64,000 nt of DNA, from the NCBI GenBank assembly GCA_037074615.1, contig CM073535.1, positions 10,207,001 through 10,271,000 on the forward strand, read 5' to 3'. The notes under the pieces were generated by a model. It had not been told where the DNA came from, made no database searches, and saw only the letters and a program-made list of their open reading frames with translations. Numbering within the stretch: the first letter of the stretch is position 1; each line of letters opens with the position of its first letter. The translations under genes were made by a program, and so were the position numbers. The DNA comes from Leucaena leucocephala (taxonomy: Eukaryota; Streptophyta; Magnoliopsida; Fabales; Fabaceae). Positions 47,859 through 62,401 of the stretch are shown here, piece after piece.

Positions 47859-50846
47859 TTTTTACCCCCTTTAAATAAATTTTGTCCTCAAAATTTTTAC
47901 TTGGTACCTTAGTCAACAATCTTAGAAAAATATACTTGACTTCTTTATAACTAAGGATTGGGGTATCGATCTCTTATCTTTTATCTTACATCTTAGCGGA
48001 GTACCTTTCATGTCCACAGATCATCATATCTCTACTATTATTACTTTTTTTCTGCTATAAATCAACTCAATCAGAGTTGAACAATACTTCATTATGTTAC
48101 TTGCTTAATTATTGTACATCTATTTATATATGGACTTCTTACTTACCAGGCTTGTGAGTATGTCCATTTCTTTCATATTAAACTATCTCGAATATTGTTA
48201 TATTTTGGAGTTTCTGTCAACTACTCATTATACTTCTTAATGCAATTACTTATTACTCATATGAGTATCTAGCGGAATTCTCTGCATATCTGTAAACATC
48301 GTCTCTCATTTTCAACCATCATACTTCTTATCATCTTTAATAACTTGTTATAATACAGAGAGAGGATTTATGTCATTATTCTTTCTTTCTTTACTTTATT
48401 GCTAGTTAGGAGCACATAGGAGCATAGACTTTAACATGCATAATGCCTAGCCAACATATTGCAGGACTACATACCTGCCCATGAATGCAAAGCTATAGCA
48501 TCGGAGCTCACGCATTCCTTTTCTTAATATGCACAGCTCTAACACTCGAAGCTTATACAGCTCTAACATTTGGAGCTTTAGCATATTTTACAAACATAAC
48601 ATAATATATTGCCTGGCATTTTATGCAAGGAGTGCAAGCTCTCACTTGCTATTTCATTTGTAACATAACACTTAAACATCTTATCCCTTTTAAAAAGGGA
48701 GCCTCTCTATCTATTTACAAAGCTAGCTATAAAGCCACTTCATATTGTACGTCTTGATACATATTTCTCATTAGGTATCACATTACATATTTATCATGAC
48801 GTATCTCATTATGTACTTTTCATGTCGTATCATAGCATATCTGGCCAAATCTGGCTATATCATGGTCTAGTTTGCCTTGTCATAACGTATTCTTAAATAC
48901 CATAAGGCTAACATTCTCTATAACTGAGAACTTTGCTAGCTTTTGAGAAAATTCTTCTAGACATCTCCTTTCAAATCTATTTCATTCGAACTTTGACATA
49001 AGGGTTCTAATCTCTTATTATTCATAACCCCTTTCTAACTTTTCATAACTCTTTCTATCATTTTACATAACTCTGTGCACATATATGCCAAACTTCTGTG
49101 GCAATTACATCCTTTTCATCATTTCCCAGGGGGTCACCCATCATTGGGCTACTCTTCTTGAGCACACTTAACTAAAAAGTGCAGATATAAATCTAAAGTA
49201 CGGGTGCTAATAGGCCCCAACCCTGGTATTTTACTATCTTAGACCCTTTTTATACTATCTCTTTTAGGTCAATTTGGCCTTCTAACCTTTTCATTCTCAT
49301 CTGAAGAATCATTGGTCTCTTATTCTTATTTGACCCCTTCTCATATTTTATGAGATATTCTCATAAATCCTTGGTACTCATGGTTAATTACTTTAACTTT
49401 GATCATTTAGTTCTTGTTGCATGTATATAGATGCTGAGTTCAATCCCTAATACTAATAAGGCTATCTGAAATTAACATTATGGGTACTCTCTCTGTTATG
49501 AGTTAACCAACTTGTGAAGCTTTTATACCTTAACCTTTTCTTTGGTATTTGTCATTCCAAAGAAATACTGTACTTATGACTCATTACTCTCTTTCTTTAG
49601 GCTTGGTCTACTGTGACCCTCAGGATCTACTGGGATTAGCTGTAAGCCTTTTCAGGATATAAATGTGACCCTATGAGTCATGCTGGGATCTACTGCAATC
49701 CTCCAGAATCTACTGCGATTCCATTATGCTATATTCTCATCTCTGGAAGACATAAACTAATGGACAAAGTTACAAGGTTAGTTACTTCCACATAGTTGTT
49801 AACTCAACAAATAATTCCCCAAAAATGATCACAGAAGCCAATATTATCTACTAGGGCTTTACTAATTTCCTTTATCACTCAAGAACTTCATATACCATTC
49901 CCTTCTTTCATAACTTGTCTATGTCCATTACTGCAGAGAGTTACATAGGCCCTACCATGCACATATCTATCATAAATTGTTCATTCTCTGGGTTCTATCT
50001 CAAGAGCAATTTGACTCCATTGCAAGAGCAATCTAGCTCTATTGCAAAAATGTTAACTTTTATTGCATAAACACTACTCCCTTTCAGAGCTACATTATCT
50101 CTCACAAATGCTTCTCATTTCATTTCATATTCATAGCATATTATTCATGTATCTTATCCCTACTAAAGGGGTATGTCCTGAGTACTGTAATCATTTGTCT
50201 ATAGATTTACTATTAACCTTCATCTATAATCTTATTCTCTATTCAATTAATCATCATTGTCTGATCATAAATTCCCACTCTATTCTTCGGGTATTAATTG
50301 GCTAACTACCTTTTTTATCACTTTGCTATTGTTTTTCTATTGCTTTATCATTAATAAGTTAAATTATTTAATTGCATGCCATATGGCATGGGAGCAACAT
50401 AACTTTCTTATCCAGTATACTCTACCCTGTATGTACTGCATAAGGGGAGTATTCATTTATCATAGTATACACTAACATGTGTGTCATTATCTGACAATTG
50501 CAAGGAGATGTAACTATTCATCATAACATATGGCAACATAAGCCATATCATCATCGCATAAATCTGCTCACCCATCCCCATACTCGCATTGCAATTAAAC
50601 AATTAACTAGGTAAACCTTAAAGCATTATGTCCCTTTATCACCTTAACTACTAGGTTTTGATCATCTAGTCCAGAACCTGAGTCATTTGCTTGTTTCACT
50701 TAGGTTGCCACTCTATCCTCTTACTAGGTATGAACTAAACCCTTCTTTACACTTTCTTACATAGGGAATAGGGGAGTCACTTTATTTTTGAATCTGTGGC
50801 TACCTTAGTTTCTTTAAACATCATAACTGCTTTCTCTTATCCTACA
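47859..50846 (-). other. Non-coding interior of LARD Y, left part
   Basis: Starts with the purine tract (minus AAGGGGGTAAAAA, 47859-47871) and the GAGGACAAAATTT motif. No coding sequence. It parallels X's interior throughout: GCTCTAACA..GGAGC repeats (48530-48590), GGATCTACTG repeats (about 49620-49720), and GCAAGAGCAAT repeats (about 50000-50050). It is cut at 50846 by X and resumes at 62402. Confidence 0.8.
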
Positions 50847-53800
50847 TGTAACATCCTTACTTTTATACGTCATAGGGACCATTCAGTAGTATTTAGAACC
50901 ACTTACAAGACCTTGGAAGTCCATTAGCCAAATCTGGAATTTTACTCTTTCTCGAGTTACTGTTCATATGGTATTCCAGATTATGCAAAAAACTTTGAAA
51001 AATCATAATTAATCCTAGAAAACTCAAAATGAAGTGGTTCAAAAATTTACATTAATATAAAATCCTCAAATTTAAGGAAAAAATAATTTGCAGACCAAAT
51101 GATTACCCAATTTATATAGTTTATTTGTTGAAGTTTACTGTTCATTTGGTCAAAAACTATAGAAACAGCTTTTGGTCCCTTATTTTGGAAATTCATTTCC
51201 CTAGATATACATATCCAAATGAAACGTTCTACCTATGTACTTAAAGCTCTGGATGTGTACTACATGCTCATAAAATTTGTTGAAATAATTCCTTCATTTG
51301 CTAGGTCATATTGAAGCCACAACAAAACTGCTTCAGGACCTAGTTTTTTTACCATTTCAGTTTCCTTTCTTTCACTTTCCATAATTGTTCCAGCATACAG
51401 AAATAATCTCTTTTGCCTTTTTCTGAATTTATATACATCATGGGGTTATCCAATAATTGATTCATACAATCTCATCACATAAATAGATACTTTACATGGC
51501 TTTGACATACATGGAAAGTGCATAGCATATGCTAACATCTTAAATACTTCACTTTTCTTCTTCCATGCTTTAACTCTTCTCTATGCATACATTATCCATC
51601 ATGCTTGACCTAAATTGGTTGGTTATAGGAGAGTGAGATTATAAGGAATCTCAGCAGCAAACATTACCACTTAAATACGCAAGATGGATGCTAATGCATG
51701 ATATATAATTTCAATAACTTTCTTTGATTAGTGACATGCCATCGTGCTATATACTTTTACATAAAGTGCATGGCCATGGAAACATGTTATTCACAATACA
51801 TTCAACATCATTTATCATGTCACAACATCATTCAAATAACATATACATGTCAACACATAAGCATACCACATCAAGCACATAAAGAGGTAAGTTCACTACC
51901 TTGCACTTAAGCTTTTCTCTTGACCTTTAGCCCTTGCTCCCTAGCTTTCCAACCATGAAGCCTTTATGTCCATCACTTCCCAACATCTTCTTGGATGTTT
52001 CATGGTCCTAAACACATTCATATTCATCATATAACTAATTAGGACTCATGAACTCCAACCATGTTCAAGACTAACTTTGTTACACTCTTTATTATCATAA
52101 CTTTCTCTAATTTTCACTATTCCACTTGGCTCTTGAACCAATTGATGTCTTGAATTTACCCTACACAATTTCATATTTTAAATCCATTTATGAGATTAGA
52201 ATCATGAAATTCCAGGTCCTTCATGGCCTTCTGTACAAACTGAACATAAGCATACAATTCTTTCAAAAATTCTAATTTTGATTCTAATGCTTCCCATACT
52301 TGTTTCTCCACTTTACCCTACACAACTTTTCATTTTAAAACCATTGGAACCATCAAAATCATGAAATTCTAATCACTGTTCATGCTAGTGAACAGTAACC
52401 GTAAGGAATCTCAAAGACTACAACCTTGAGATTTTAATGTTTCCAAGGTTCAAAACCTTTCCAATCCTACACAAAATCATCATACAAACTCAATGGAAGC
52501 ATTAAATCATTGAAAATCAATTTCCTTCCCTCATGAACAGTGCATACCAAACAGGGCACACCATGACAAAAGTCAAGAATATCAATTTGATTCAACAACC
52601 AAACACTTAACTAGCTTGTTAAAGCTTCAATCACATAGTTCTAACTTTAATTTCTTCTTTTCCCCTTCCTTTAAGCTCTTTGGGAAGTACCACCCCTTAG
52701 AGAAAACTCAACTTTTCTCCCATCAAAACCCTAAGTTCAAGCTCCCAAATCAAAGGAAAATAAGCTAGGAGAGATTGCTTACCTTTAATCTCTAGCTTGC
52801 TTGAACTTTGGAACCTTGAATCTTCTTTGTCTTGGCTTGAGTTTTCATTTTGCAAGAGTTTCCCCAACGGTCCATGAGCTTACAGTTTGGCTGCATAATG
52901 GAGGGGTATTTATAGCCAAAATCCATGAAAAATCAATGGCCAAGATTGATTTGGTTACTATTTGATCTAAAGGCTCACATTTAATCTTGGATTTTACTTT
53001 TTCATAAAAGAATAATTATGACATCATGTGGGAAAGCTCGGGACACCTCAAGGGGTTATGTGGAGTGCCCACCATGCCAGGAAGCTTCTAAAAAAATTCT
53101 AGTCCAATCTGGTACCGATCGGAGCAGTTTCACAACAACTAGACTGTTGTCTGTTCTGAATTTTTCTATAATATACCAGCATATGTATTCTGTCCTAAAA
53201 ATCAATGTCTAGGCTTCTCATGCCATTGACATGGTTATACTGAGTATTTATCTGCCATCCATTCCTTGAGAACTGACCAAAATACCCTTGGTGTCCTTTC
53301 TTACACTATATTGACCCTAAGGGCATAATCGTCATTTTACCCTCTTTATAGTGCCTCAGGGTGTATCTGGGGTCAACTAATCATATTTATACCATGTAAC
53401 ACATTTTTAGCCTATCCCAGGTCATCAAAATGCCCTTCATCCATCACTGGTCCAATTTGGGCATCCAGCGGCATTTTCGTAATTTTGCACTTTTTCTGGA
53501 CACTAACCCCTTCTACTGATGGACTGATACCCTGGGTTTTGGACCCTTCTTGGCGTCATCATGGGCCTATATGTGAGGTCATCTAGTCTCATTTTATCTA
53601 GGCTCACATATCGATAAGTTCCATTATCGGATCACGGGTGTTATCAAACTCCCGTCAAAATTCATTAATATGTAAATAACTTTTTATACAAAACTTTTTC
53701 CGGAGTTCTGTCAGTTCCAAGACATCTGACACTGTAGGGTACACTTTCCTATAATTCCCCCACATATATATGATGTCCATAGAATCTGATAAAATTTAGA

Positions 53801-54213
53801 TAACTTTTAGACTATCAGATAATTTTCTGCTGTCTAGAGCCCTAATAAAATTTCTGTATCATGCCAGATTACCTAGCATGACTTCCTCTATTTACTGATG
53901 GAATGTGGGACTAAAATACTTACAGGAAGTTCTAAGCCTTTTCTAGCTGAGCTTTTCCATAATTACATTTATGTCCCTGACTTTTTGCTTAATTACATTT
54001 AGATCCCTAAACTTTTGGAAATTACCACTTTTGGCCCAACATTTATTTCTCTTTAACTTTTGGTCTTTGACCTTTTCCAATTTGTGTTTAGGTCCTTCTC
54101 TTTCTTTAAGACTTATCTAACCTTTATTATCTCATTTGATCTTCGTCATAATCCTTTCCAACCCTCTTTCCACTATCAGTATTATACAGATAGGGAAAAT
54201 TTAGGATATGACA
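50847..54213 (-). repeat. 3' LTR of X
   Basis: Ends TGTAACATCC and GGATATGACA. Minus-strand TATA box at 52907-52914, splice-donor match AAAG|GTAAGC at 52793/52792. Its U5 end (CATAGGGACCATTCAGTAG) differs from that of E1. Confidence 0.92.
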
Positions 54214-57200
54214 TTTCTACACCCCTTAAAATAAATTTCGTCCTCGAAATTTACTCAACACCTTAATCAAAGATTGGGGTATTTATCTCTTATCTTTTAT
54301 CTTGACATCTTAGTGGAGTACTTTTGATATCCGCGAATCTTCTATCTTTACTATGATCATTCTTCTGTTCTTAATCAACTCAATCAGAGTTGAACTCCAG
54401 TTCATTCTATTACTTTCTTGCTATGCATCTATCTGCATATGGACTTTTCACTATGCTGGACTTGTGAGTAGTGTCCATTTCTTTCATGACAAACTCCCTC
54501 GAATACTGCTATATTTTGGAGCTTCTACTAACTATTCATCATATTTCTTAGTGCAATCACTTATTGCTCATTTGAGTATCTAGCGGAATTCTCTGAATAT
54601 TCACAAACTTTAACTCTCATTCTCATATCATCATACATTCTTATCATCTTTAAAAACTCATCATAATACAGAGAGAGGACTTATATCATTATTCTTTCTT
54701 TCATTGCTCTACTGCTACACAGGAGCACATAGGAGCATATAGGAGCATATACTCTAACATGTGTAATGCCTGCCCATGAATGCAAAGCTCTAACATTAGA
54801 GCTCAAGCATTCCTTTTCTTAATATGCATAACTCTAACACTTGGAGCTTGCACAGCTCTAACACTCAGAGCTTGTACTGCTCTAACATTTAGAGCTTAAG
54901 CATATTCTATAAACATCATATAATGTAACGTAACATAAGGCCTGACATTCTATGCAAGGAGTGGAAGCTCTCAAAGCTCTCATTTGCTCTTACACATGTA
55001 GCTCATCATTCAAACATATTATCTTTTCCCAAATAGAAGCCCTCTATCTGTTTATAAAGCTAGTTATACAGCTGCTTCTCAAGGCATATCTTCTCATTCC
55101 GTATCTTTCATGACATAAAATGGCATATCTGGCCAAACCTGGCTATATCATAGTTCATCTTTCAAATCCATTTCATTTGGATTTGACATAAGGGTTCTAG
55201 TCTCTTACTATTCATAACCTTTTCTATCTTTTCATAGCTCTGTCTATCATTTTACATAGCTTTGTGCATATATGCCAATTTCTTGTGGCATTCACTTTTT
55301 TTCCATCACTTCCCAGGGGGTCACCCATCATCTTGCCTGAGCACGCTTAACTAAAATGTGCAGATAAAAATCTAAAGCACTGGTGCTCACTGGCTCTGAC
55401 CCTGGTACTTTACGATCTTATACCCATCTTATACTATCTCTCTTGGGTCTATCTGGCCTTCTAATCTCTTTGTCCTCATCTGGAGGATCTACTTACCTTT
55501 ATTTTTAGTCTTTGTAATATCATCGTAAGGATCTCTTTATTCTTATTTGACCTTTTCTCATATCTTATAAAACATTCTCATAAATCCTTGGAACTTAGGA
55601 TTGATAGCTTTAACTTTGATCACTTAGTTCTTGATACGTGTAAGGAGATTCTGAGTTCAATCCCTAATAGTAATAAGGTTATTTGAAACTAGCATCATGG
55701 GTACTCTCTCTGTTATGAGTTAACCAACTTGTGAAGCTTCTATACCTTAACTTTTCCTTGGTATTCGTCCTTCCAAAGAAATATTGTACTTATGGCTCAT
55801 TACTTTCTTGCTCCAGGCTTGGTCTACTGCGACCCTCGGGATCTACTGCGATCAACCGTAAGCCTTTCAGGATCTAACTGTGACACTGTGAGGCATACTA
55901 GGATCTAACTGTAATTCTCCAGAATCTACTATATTTCATTGTACTATATTCTCATCTCTGGAAGACCTAAACTAACAGACAAAGTTACAAGGTTAGTCAC
56001 TTCCATATAGTTGTTAACTCCACAGATAATTCCCCAAAAAGATTATAGAAGCTAATATTATCTATTAGGACTTGACACATTTCCTCTATCACTCAAGAAC
56101 TTCATATACCATTCTCATCTTTATAACTTTATTACATTTAACATTGCAGGGAGCTACACAAGCTCTACTATGCACATATCTGTCATCATCCATTTATCTC
56201 ATTAGAGGGACTTTACTCTATTGCAAGAGCAATCTAGCTCTATTGCAAAAATATTAACTTATATTACTTAAAAACTGCTATTTCTTAGAGCCATATCATC
56301 TTTCATAACTGCCTTTCATCTATCTTATCCCTACTAAAGGGAAATGTCATGAGTATCATAATCATTTATCTGTAGACTCACTACTAATCTTCATCTTTAA
56401 TCTCATTCGCTATCCCATTGACAATCATAGTCTGATCATAAATTCTCTTTCTATCTTATGAGAATTAAGTAGCTAACTTTCTAGTTTAGCACTTTGCTAT
56501 TGCTTCATTCTTGCTAAATTGAATTATTTAATTGCATGTCATAGGGCATAGGAGCAACATAACTTTCTTATCTGGTATACTCTACCCAGTATGTACTGTA
56601 TAAGGGGAGTATTCATTTATCATAGCATACTCAACATGCATAATATGTAAGTAGATACAATCAATTAAGCATTCTCTAGTATGTGTGTCATCACATGATA
56701 ACTGCAATGAGATGCAATTTCTTATTATAACTTATGGCAACATAAGCCATGTATCATTACATAGTTTGCTCAACCATCCCTCATACTCACATTGCCATTA
56801 AGCAATTAACTTGGTAGACTTTAAAACATTTTGTCCCTTTATCACCTTAATTGCTAGGTCTTGATCATCTATTCAGGTACCTGAGTCATTTACTTGGTTC
56901 ACTTAGGCTACCACATTACCCTCTTATTAAGGTATAGACTCAACCCTTCTTTACTCTTTCTTATATAGGGAATAAGGGAGTCACCTTACCTTTAAATTTG
57001 TGGCTACTTTACTTTCTTTGACCCTCATAAACTTCTTTCTCTTATCTTACATATATCTTTATTTACTAACCCTCAAACAATTTCTGAGGCAATTTATCTT
57101 TAGCTTCCATCTCCAATATCCTATTTATTTATTTAGGGATCGGAGATAGCTTATCATATCAGGCTATCTTATCATAACATTTATCATCGCCTATAAGACT

Positions 57201-58439
57201 TTTATGTCTCTAACCTAAAGGGTTTCTGTGTCCTTGGCCTCACTGTAATCTATTTGTAATCCATAACTAAGTCAGCTGTCTTCTTTTAGCTAACGAAGGA
57301 AAGGTTTGGCTCCTATCTTTATGCCATTCAAACTTTTAAGTTTTCCCTAATCCTCCTGGATTACTAACAGGCGAGAAAGTATCTCTTATTAAGCCTCAAG
57401 GTTCATATGAATGAACTCGATTAATTATCCATCAAAAGAGTTCTCTTCCCTTAACTCTAACCCTTAACTTCATGCTCACCTTTCTCTAATTGAGAGGAAT
57501 GCTTCTTTTAAACTTTTTGAGAAAAACTTCTCAAGTGAGCGGATAATTCTCCATCTCATATGGGTAACTTCTGTACCTTTCTGTATCTCTTAACTCTTTC
57601 TGTCTATCAATCTCAGTCTACTCTGTACTAGACTGTGATTCTTTTCTAGTCTGCCACTAGATCCTGACCAATTCAGGTAACTTGGATCTCATTCATCACT
57701 TAGCATTGCTATTTATGTTCTCTAGGGCAAAGCGTTAGGTTACTATCTCTTCGTGATAGAATCCCTTTGCTTTGGGAAGATTAACTTTCTATCTATTAAC
57801 CATCACGTCTTTATCCTCAAGCCATGTATTAGACCATTCTTAGGCAAGTCTCATTCTAACTTCTTATTATTCTTTTCCGTAAAGACTAGCTACCCAAAGT
57901 CTTTTGTACTGTAAATCAACTCCTGATGATCATACGGAGGATCTACTGTTAAACCTCTTCTTAAACTGATCTTCTATATCTTAGTGCTTTGTACTGTTTA
58001 ACTTGCCTATACTCTGTGCTAAATCTCTAACTGATAGACTTCAGTGAGGTTGGCATCTTTAGTCTCATGACACTTGACTTACTATTATCTCATACCAATC
58101 CTCTAAGGTATATTAGGTTAATGCCCTCTACTGGATGTATGTTTATCATTCCTGCTACGGCATTGAGGAACTGCAGATAACTAACTGTTCTTAATCTATA
58201 CTTTTGTCCATCCCTTGACCTAGACTGAGTAATTCACTCTCCATAGCTTTCTTCAGACCAATATGGTCAACACTATATGTATTTAATGAAGAATGCTGGG
58301 GTTGACTAGGACTAGGAACATCCTACTGATCTTTCTCTATAAAGTCACATATTCTTGGACTTTGGGAATGGACAAGAACTATCATTAACTCTAATTGGAT
58401 ATCTGAATTAAGGGACTGTTGTATCTTAATTATCTTAAA
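54214..58439 (-). other. Non-coding interior of LARD X
   Basis: Opens with a purine tract (minus AAGGGGTGTAGAAA, 54214-54227) and GAGGACGAAATTT. Repeat modules include AGGAGCATA x3 (about 54720-54750), CTCTAACAC..GGAGCTTG-type units x4 (about 54785-54900), GGATCTA(A)CTG units (about 55820-55930), and GCAAGAGCAATCTAGCTC (about 56222). Stop-rich in all frames. Conserved with Y and partly with interior 3907-6528. Confidence 0.8.
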
Positions 58440-58862
58440 TTGATCCTCAAACTCTGGTAGAGGAGGAATAATATCTGGTCAATCCATAATCCAATACCAG
58501 TACTCAACTTCCTCAGCCGTAATCTATCATCTCGTAAGAGGGATAAAGCTTATATCAGAGTTAGAGGGCATTCCAACAAACTTATACCGTATATAGTCAC
58601 TAGACTCAACATATATTGGTGCATATTAGGCTTTAGGCTGAATCTCTACATGAAATCCAGACTGCAGGCTTGAGTCTACAGAAATATCTATGGGATATTC
58701 CACTGTAGACTTTTCTGACTGGCCCCCCATACACTCCTCTGAACCCTCTTCATTGTGTAAGAAATGCTCAGAGTTTATATGTATACCATGTCCATATATC
58801 ACTACTAGCCTGGAGTCTCCCTTATTAACTGAAGCTTTTGACTTAACTTTTTGGAATCTCAT
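58440..58862 (-). pseudogene. ORF1 relic in LARD X
   Basis: The minus-strand ORF 58862-58626 (78 codons) aligns in position and partly in sequence with E1 ORF1: VNKGDSRLVVIYG..HINSEHF against VNQGDPRPTVYSS..GWNSEEIDAF. Downstream fragments to about 58440, with stops, may be the rest. The ATG is 7 nt after a GCAAG that matches E1's splice acceptor GCAG. A LARD that lost gag-pol but retains this ORF region is noteworthy. Homology is weak and judged by eye. Confidence 0.45.
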
Positions 58863-59021
58863 ATCTATTCTTGCAATATTTGCTTATTTAAGCAATGCTA
58901 ACTATCCCGTAATATACCATAACTTAACCAAATACATACTATTTAGAGTTAGGGTTTAGGAATAATATCATATTAATCCATAAATAACCTATTCAAAGCA
59001 TTTCTTAAGCCAGAATCCTAT

Positions 59022-59033
59022 GCTCTGATACCA
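59022..59033 (-). other. Primer-binding site of X
   Basis: GCTCTGATACCA on the plus strand is TGGTATCAGAGC on the minus strand, 3 bp from the 5' LTR of X. Confidence 0.92.
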
Positions 59034-59036
59034 AAA

Positions 59037-62000
59037 TGCAATATCCTTACTTTTATACATCATAGGGACCATTCAGTAGCATTTAGAACCACTTACAAGA
59101 CCTTGGAAGTCCATTAGTCAAATATGGAATTTTACTCTTTCTCGAGTTACTGTTCATATGGTATTCCAGATTATGCAATGAACTTCAAAAAATCATAATT
59201 AATTCTAGAAAACTCAAAATGAAGTGGGTCAAAAATCTACATGAATATAACATCTTCAAATTTAAGGGAAAAATAATTTGCAGACCAAATGATTAGCCAA
59301 TTAATACAGTTTATTTGTTGAAGTTTCCTGTTCGTTTGGTCAAGAACTCTGGAAACAGTTTCTGGTCCCTTATTTTGGAAATTCATTTCCCTAGATATAC
59401 ATATCCAAATGAAACGTTCTACCTATGCACTTAAAGCTCTGGATGTGTACTACATGCTCATAAAATTTGTTGAAATAATTCCTTCATTTGCTAGGTCAGA
59501 TTGAAGCCACAACAAAACTGCTTCAGGACCTAGTTTTTTTACCATTTCAGTTTCCTTTCTTTCACTTTCCATAATTGTTCCAGCATACAGAAATAATCTC
59601 TTTGGCCTTTTTCTGAATTTATATACATCATGGGGTTATCCAATAATTGATTCATACAATCTCATCACATAAATAGATACTTTACATGGCTTTGACATAC
59701 ATGGAAAGTGCATAGCATATGCTAACATCTTAAATACTTCACTTTTCTTCTTCCATGCTTTAACTCTTCTCTATGCATACATTATCCATCATGCTTGACC
59801 TAAATTGGTTGGTTATGGGAGAGTGAGATTATAGGGAATCTCAGTAGCAAACATTACCACTTAAATATGCAAGATGGATGCTAATGCATGATATGTAATT
59901 TCAATAACTTTCTTTGATTAGTGACATGCCATCATGCTATATACTTTTACATAAAGTGCATGGCCATGGAAACATGTTATTCACAATACATTCAACATCA
60001 TTTATCATGTCACAATATCATTCAAATAACATATACATGTCAACACATAAGCATACCACATCAAGCACATAAAGAGGTAAGTTCACTACCTTGCACTTAA
60101 GCTTTTCTCTTGACCTTTAGCCCTTGCTCACTAGCTTTCCAACCATGAAGCCTTTATGTCCATCACTTACCAACATCTTCTTCGATGTTTCATGGTCCTA
60201 AACACATTCATAATCATCACATAACTCATTAGGACTCATGAACTCCAACCATGTTCAAGACTAACTTTGTTACACTCTTTATTGTCATAACTTTCTCTAA
60301 TTTTCACTATTCCACTTGGCTCTTGAACCAATTGATGTCTTGACTTTACCCTACACAATTTCATATTTTAAATCCATTTATGAGATTAGAATCATGAAAT
60401 TCCAGCTCCTTCATGGCCTGCTGTACAGAACTAAACATAAGCATACAATTCTTTCAAAAATTCTCATTTTGATTCTAATGCTTTCCATACTTGTTTCTCC
60501 ACTTTACCCCACACAAGTTTTCATTTTAAAACCATTGGAACCATCAAAATCATGAAATTCCAATCACTGTTCATGCAAATAAACAGTAACTGTAAGGAAT
60601 CTCAAAGATCAACCTTGAGATTTTAATGTTTCCTAGGTTCAAAACCTTTTAAATCCTGCACAAAATCATCATACAAACTCAATGGAAGCATTAAATCATT
60701 GAAATTCAATTTCCTTCCCTCATGAACAGTGCATACCAAACAGGGCACACCATGGCAAAGTCAAGAATATCAATTTGATTCACCAACCAACTACTTAACT
60801 AGCTTGTTTAAGCTTCAATCATATGGTTCTAACTTTAATTTCTTCTTTCCCCCTTCCTTTAAGATCTTTGGGCAGCACCAACCCTTAGAGAAAACTCAAC
60901 TTTTCTCCCACCAAAACCCTAACTTCAAGCTCCCAAATCAAAGGAAAATAAGCTAGGAGAGATTGCTTACCTTTAATCTCTAGCTTGCGTGAATTTTGAA
61001 ACCTTGAATCTTCTTTGTCTTGGCTTGAGTTTTCATTTTGCAAGAGTTTCCCCAAGGGTCCATGAGCTTATGGTTTGCCTACATAATGGAGGGGTATTTA
61101 TAGCCAAAATCCAAGAAAAATCAATGGCCAAGATTGATTTGGTTACTATTTGATCTAAAGGCTCACATTTAATCATAGATTTTACTTTTTCATAAAAGAA
61201 TAATTATGACATCATGTGGGACATCTCAAGGGACACCTAAAGGGGTTATGGGGCGGGCTCACCATGCCAGGAAGCTTGTGGAAAAATTCCAGTCCAATCC
61301 GGTACCGATCGGAGCAGTTTCACAACAATCGAACTGTTTTCTATTCTGAATTTTTCTATAATATACCAGGATATGTATTCTGACCTGGAAATCAATGTCT
61401 AGGATTCTCATACCCTTGACATGGTTATACTGAGTATTTATCTGCCATCCATTCCTTGGGAAATGACCAAAATACCCTTAGTGTCCTTCTTACACTATAT
61501 TAACCCTAAGGGCATAATCATCATTTTACCCCTCTTTATACTCCTTAGCGTGTATCTAGGCTCAACTAATCATATTTATACCATGTTCCACGTTTTTAGC
61601 CTGTCCCAGGTGACCAAAATGCTCTTCATCCATCGCTGGTACAATCTGGGCATCCAGGGGCATTTTCATAATTTCGCACTTTTTCTGGACACTAGCCCCT
61701 TCTACTGATGGACTGGTACCCTGGGTTTTGGGCCCTTCTTAGCGTCATCATGGGCCTATATGTGAGGTCATCTAGTCTAATTTCATCTAGGCTCATATAC
61801 CGATAAGTTCCATTATCGGATCACGGGTGTTATCAAACTCCAGTCAAACTTCATTAATATGTAAATAACTTTTTATACAGAACTTCTTATGGAGTTCTAT
61901 TAGATCCAAGACATCTGACACTATAGGGCACACTTTCCTGTAATTCCCCCACATATATCTGATATCCATAGAATCTTATAAAAATTCAGATAACTTTTAG

Positions 62001-62401
62001 ACTATCAGATAATTTTCTGCTGTCTAGAGCCCTAATAAAATTTCTGTATCATGCCAGATTACCCAGGACTTCCTCTATTTACTGATGGAATATGGGACTA
62101 AAATACTTACAGGTAGTTCTAAACCTTTTTTGGCTGAGTTTTTTCATAATTACATTTATGTCCCTGACTTTTTGCTTAATTATATTTAGATCCCTAAACT
62201 TTTAGAAATTACCACTTTTGGCCCAACATTTATTTCTACTTTAACTTTTGGTCTTTAACCTTTTCCAATTTGTGTTTAGGTCCTTCTCTTTCTTTAAGAC
62301 TTATATAACCTTTATTATCTCATCTGATCTTTGTCATAATCCTTTCCAACCCTCTTTCCACTATCAGTATTATCCAGATAGGGAAAATTTAGGATATGAC
62401 A
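59037..62401 (-). repeat. 5' LTR of X
   Basis: 3365 bp. The left terminus is changed to TGCAATATCC; the right terminus is GGATATGACA. TATA box at 61095-61102 (minus), splice donor at 60971/60970 (minus). Confidence 0.92.

Larger units (their letters stand above)
50847..62401 (-). mobile_element. Complete LARD X (non-autonomous Tekay-like element)
   Basis: LTRs 50847-54213 and 59037-62401 (3367 and 3365 bp, closely similar) flank a 4.8 kb interior with primer site and purine tract but no gag-pol. It is inserted in Y's interior. Flanks CTACA (50842-50846) and TTGCA (62402-62406) differ by two transitions, as an old target duplication might. Joining Y's two parts restores alignment with X's own interior around 57045. 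Confidence 0.9.

Noticed and set aside
44681..62401. A second three-LTR element like that at 23-8419
   Set aside because: The LTRs at 44681 and 50847 are of different subfamilies; primer site, purine tracts and interior alignment show X nested inside Y.
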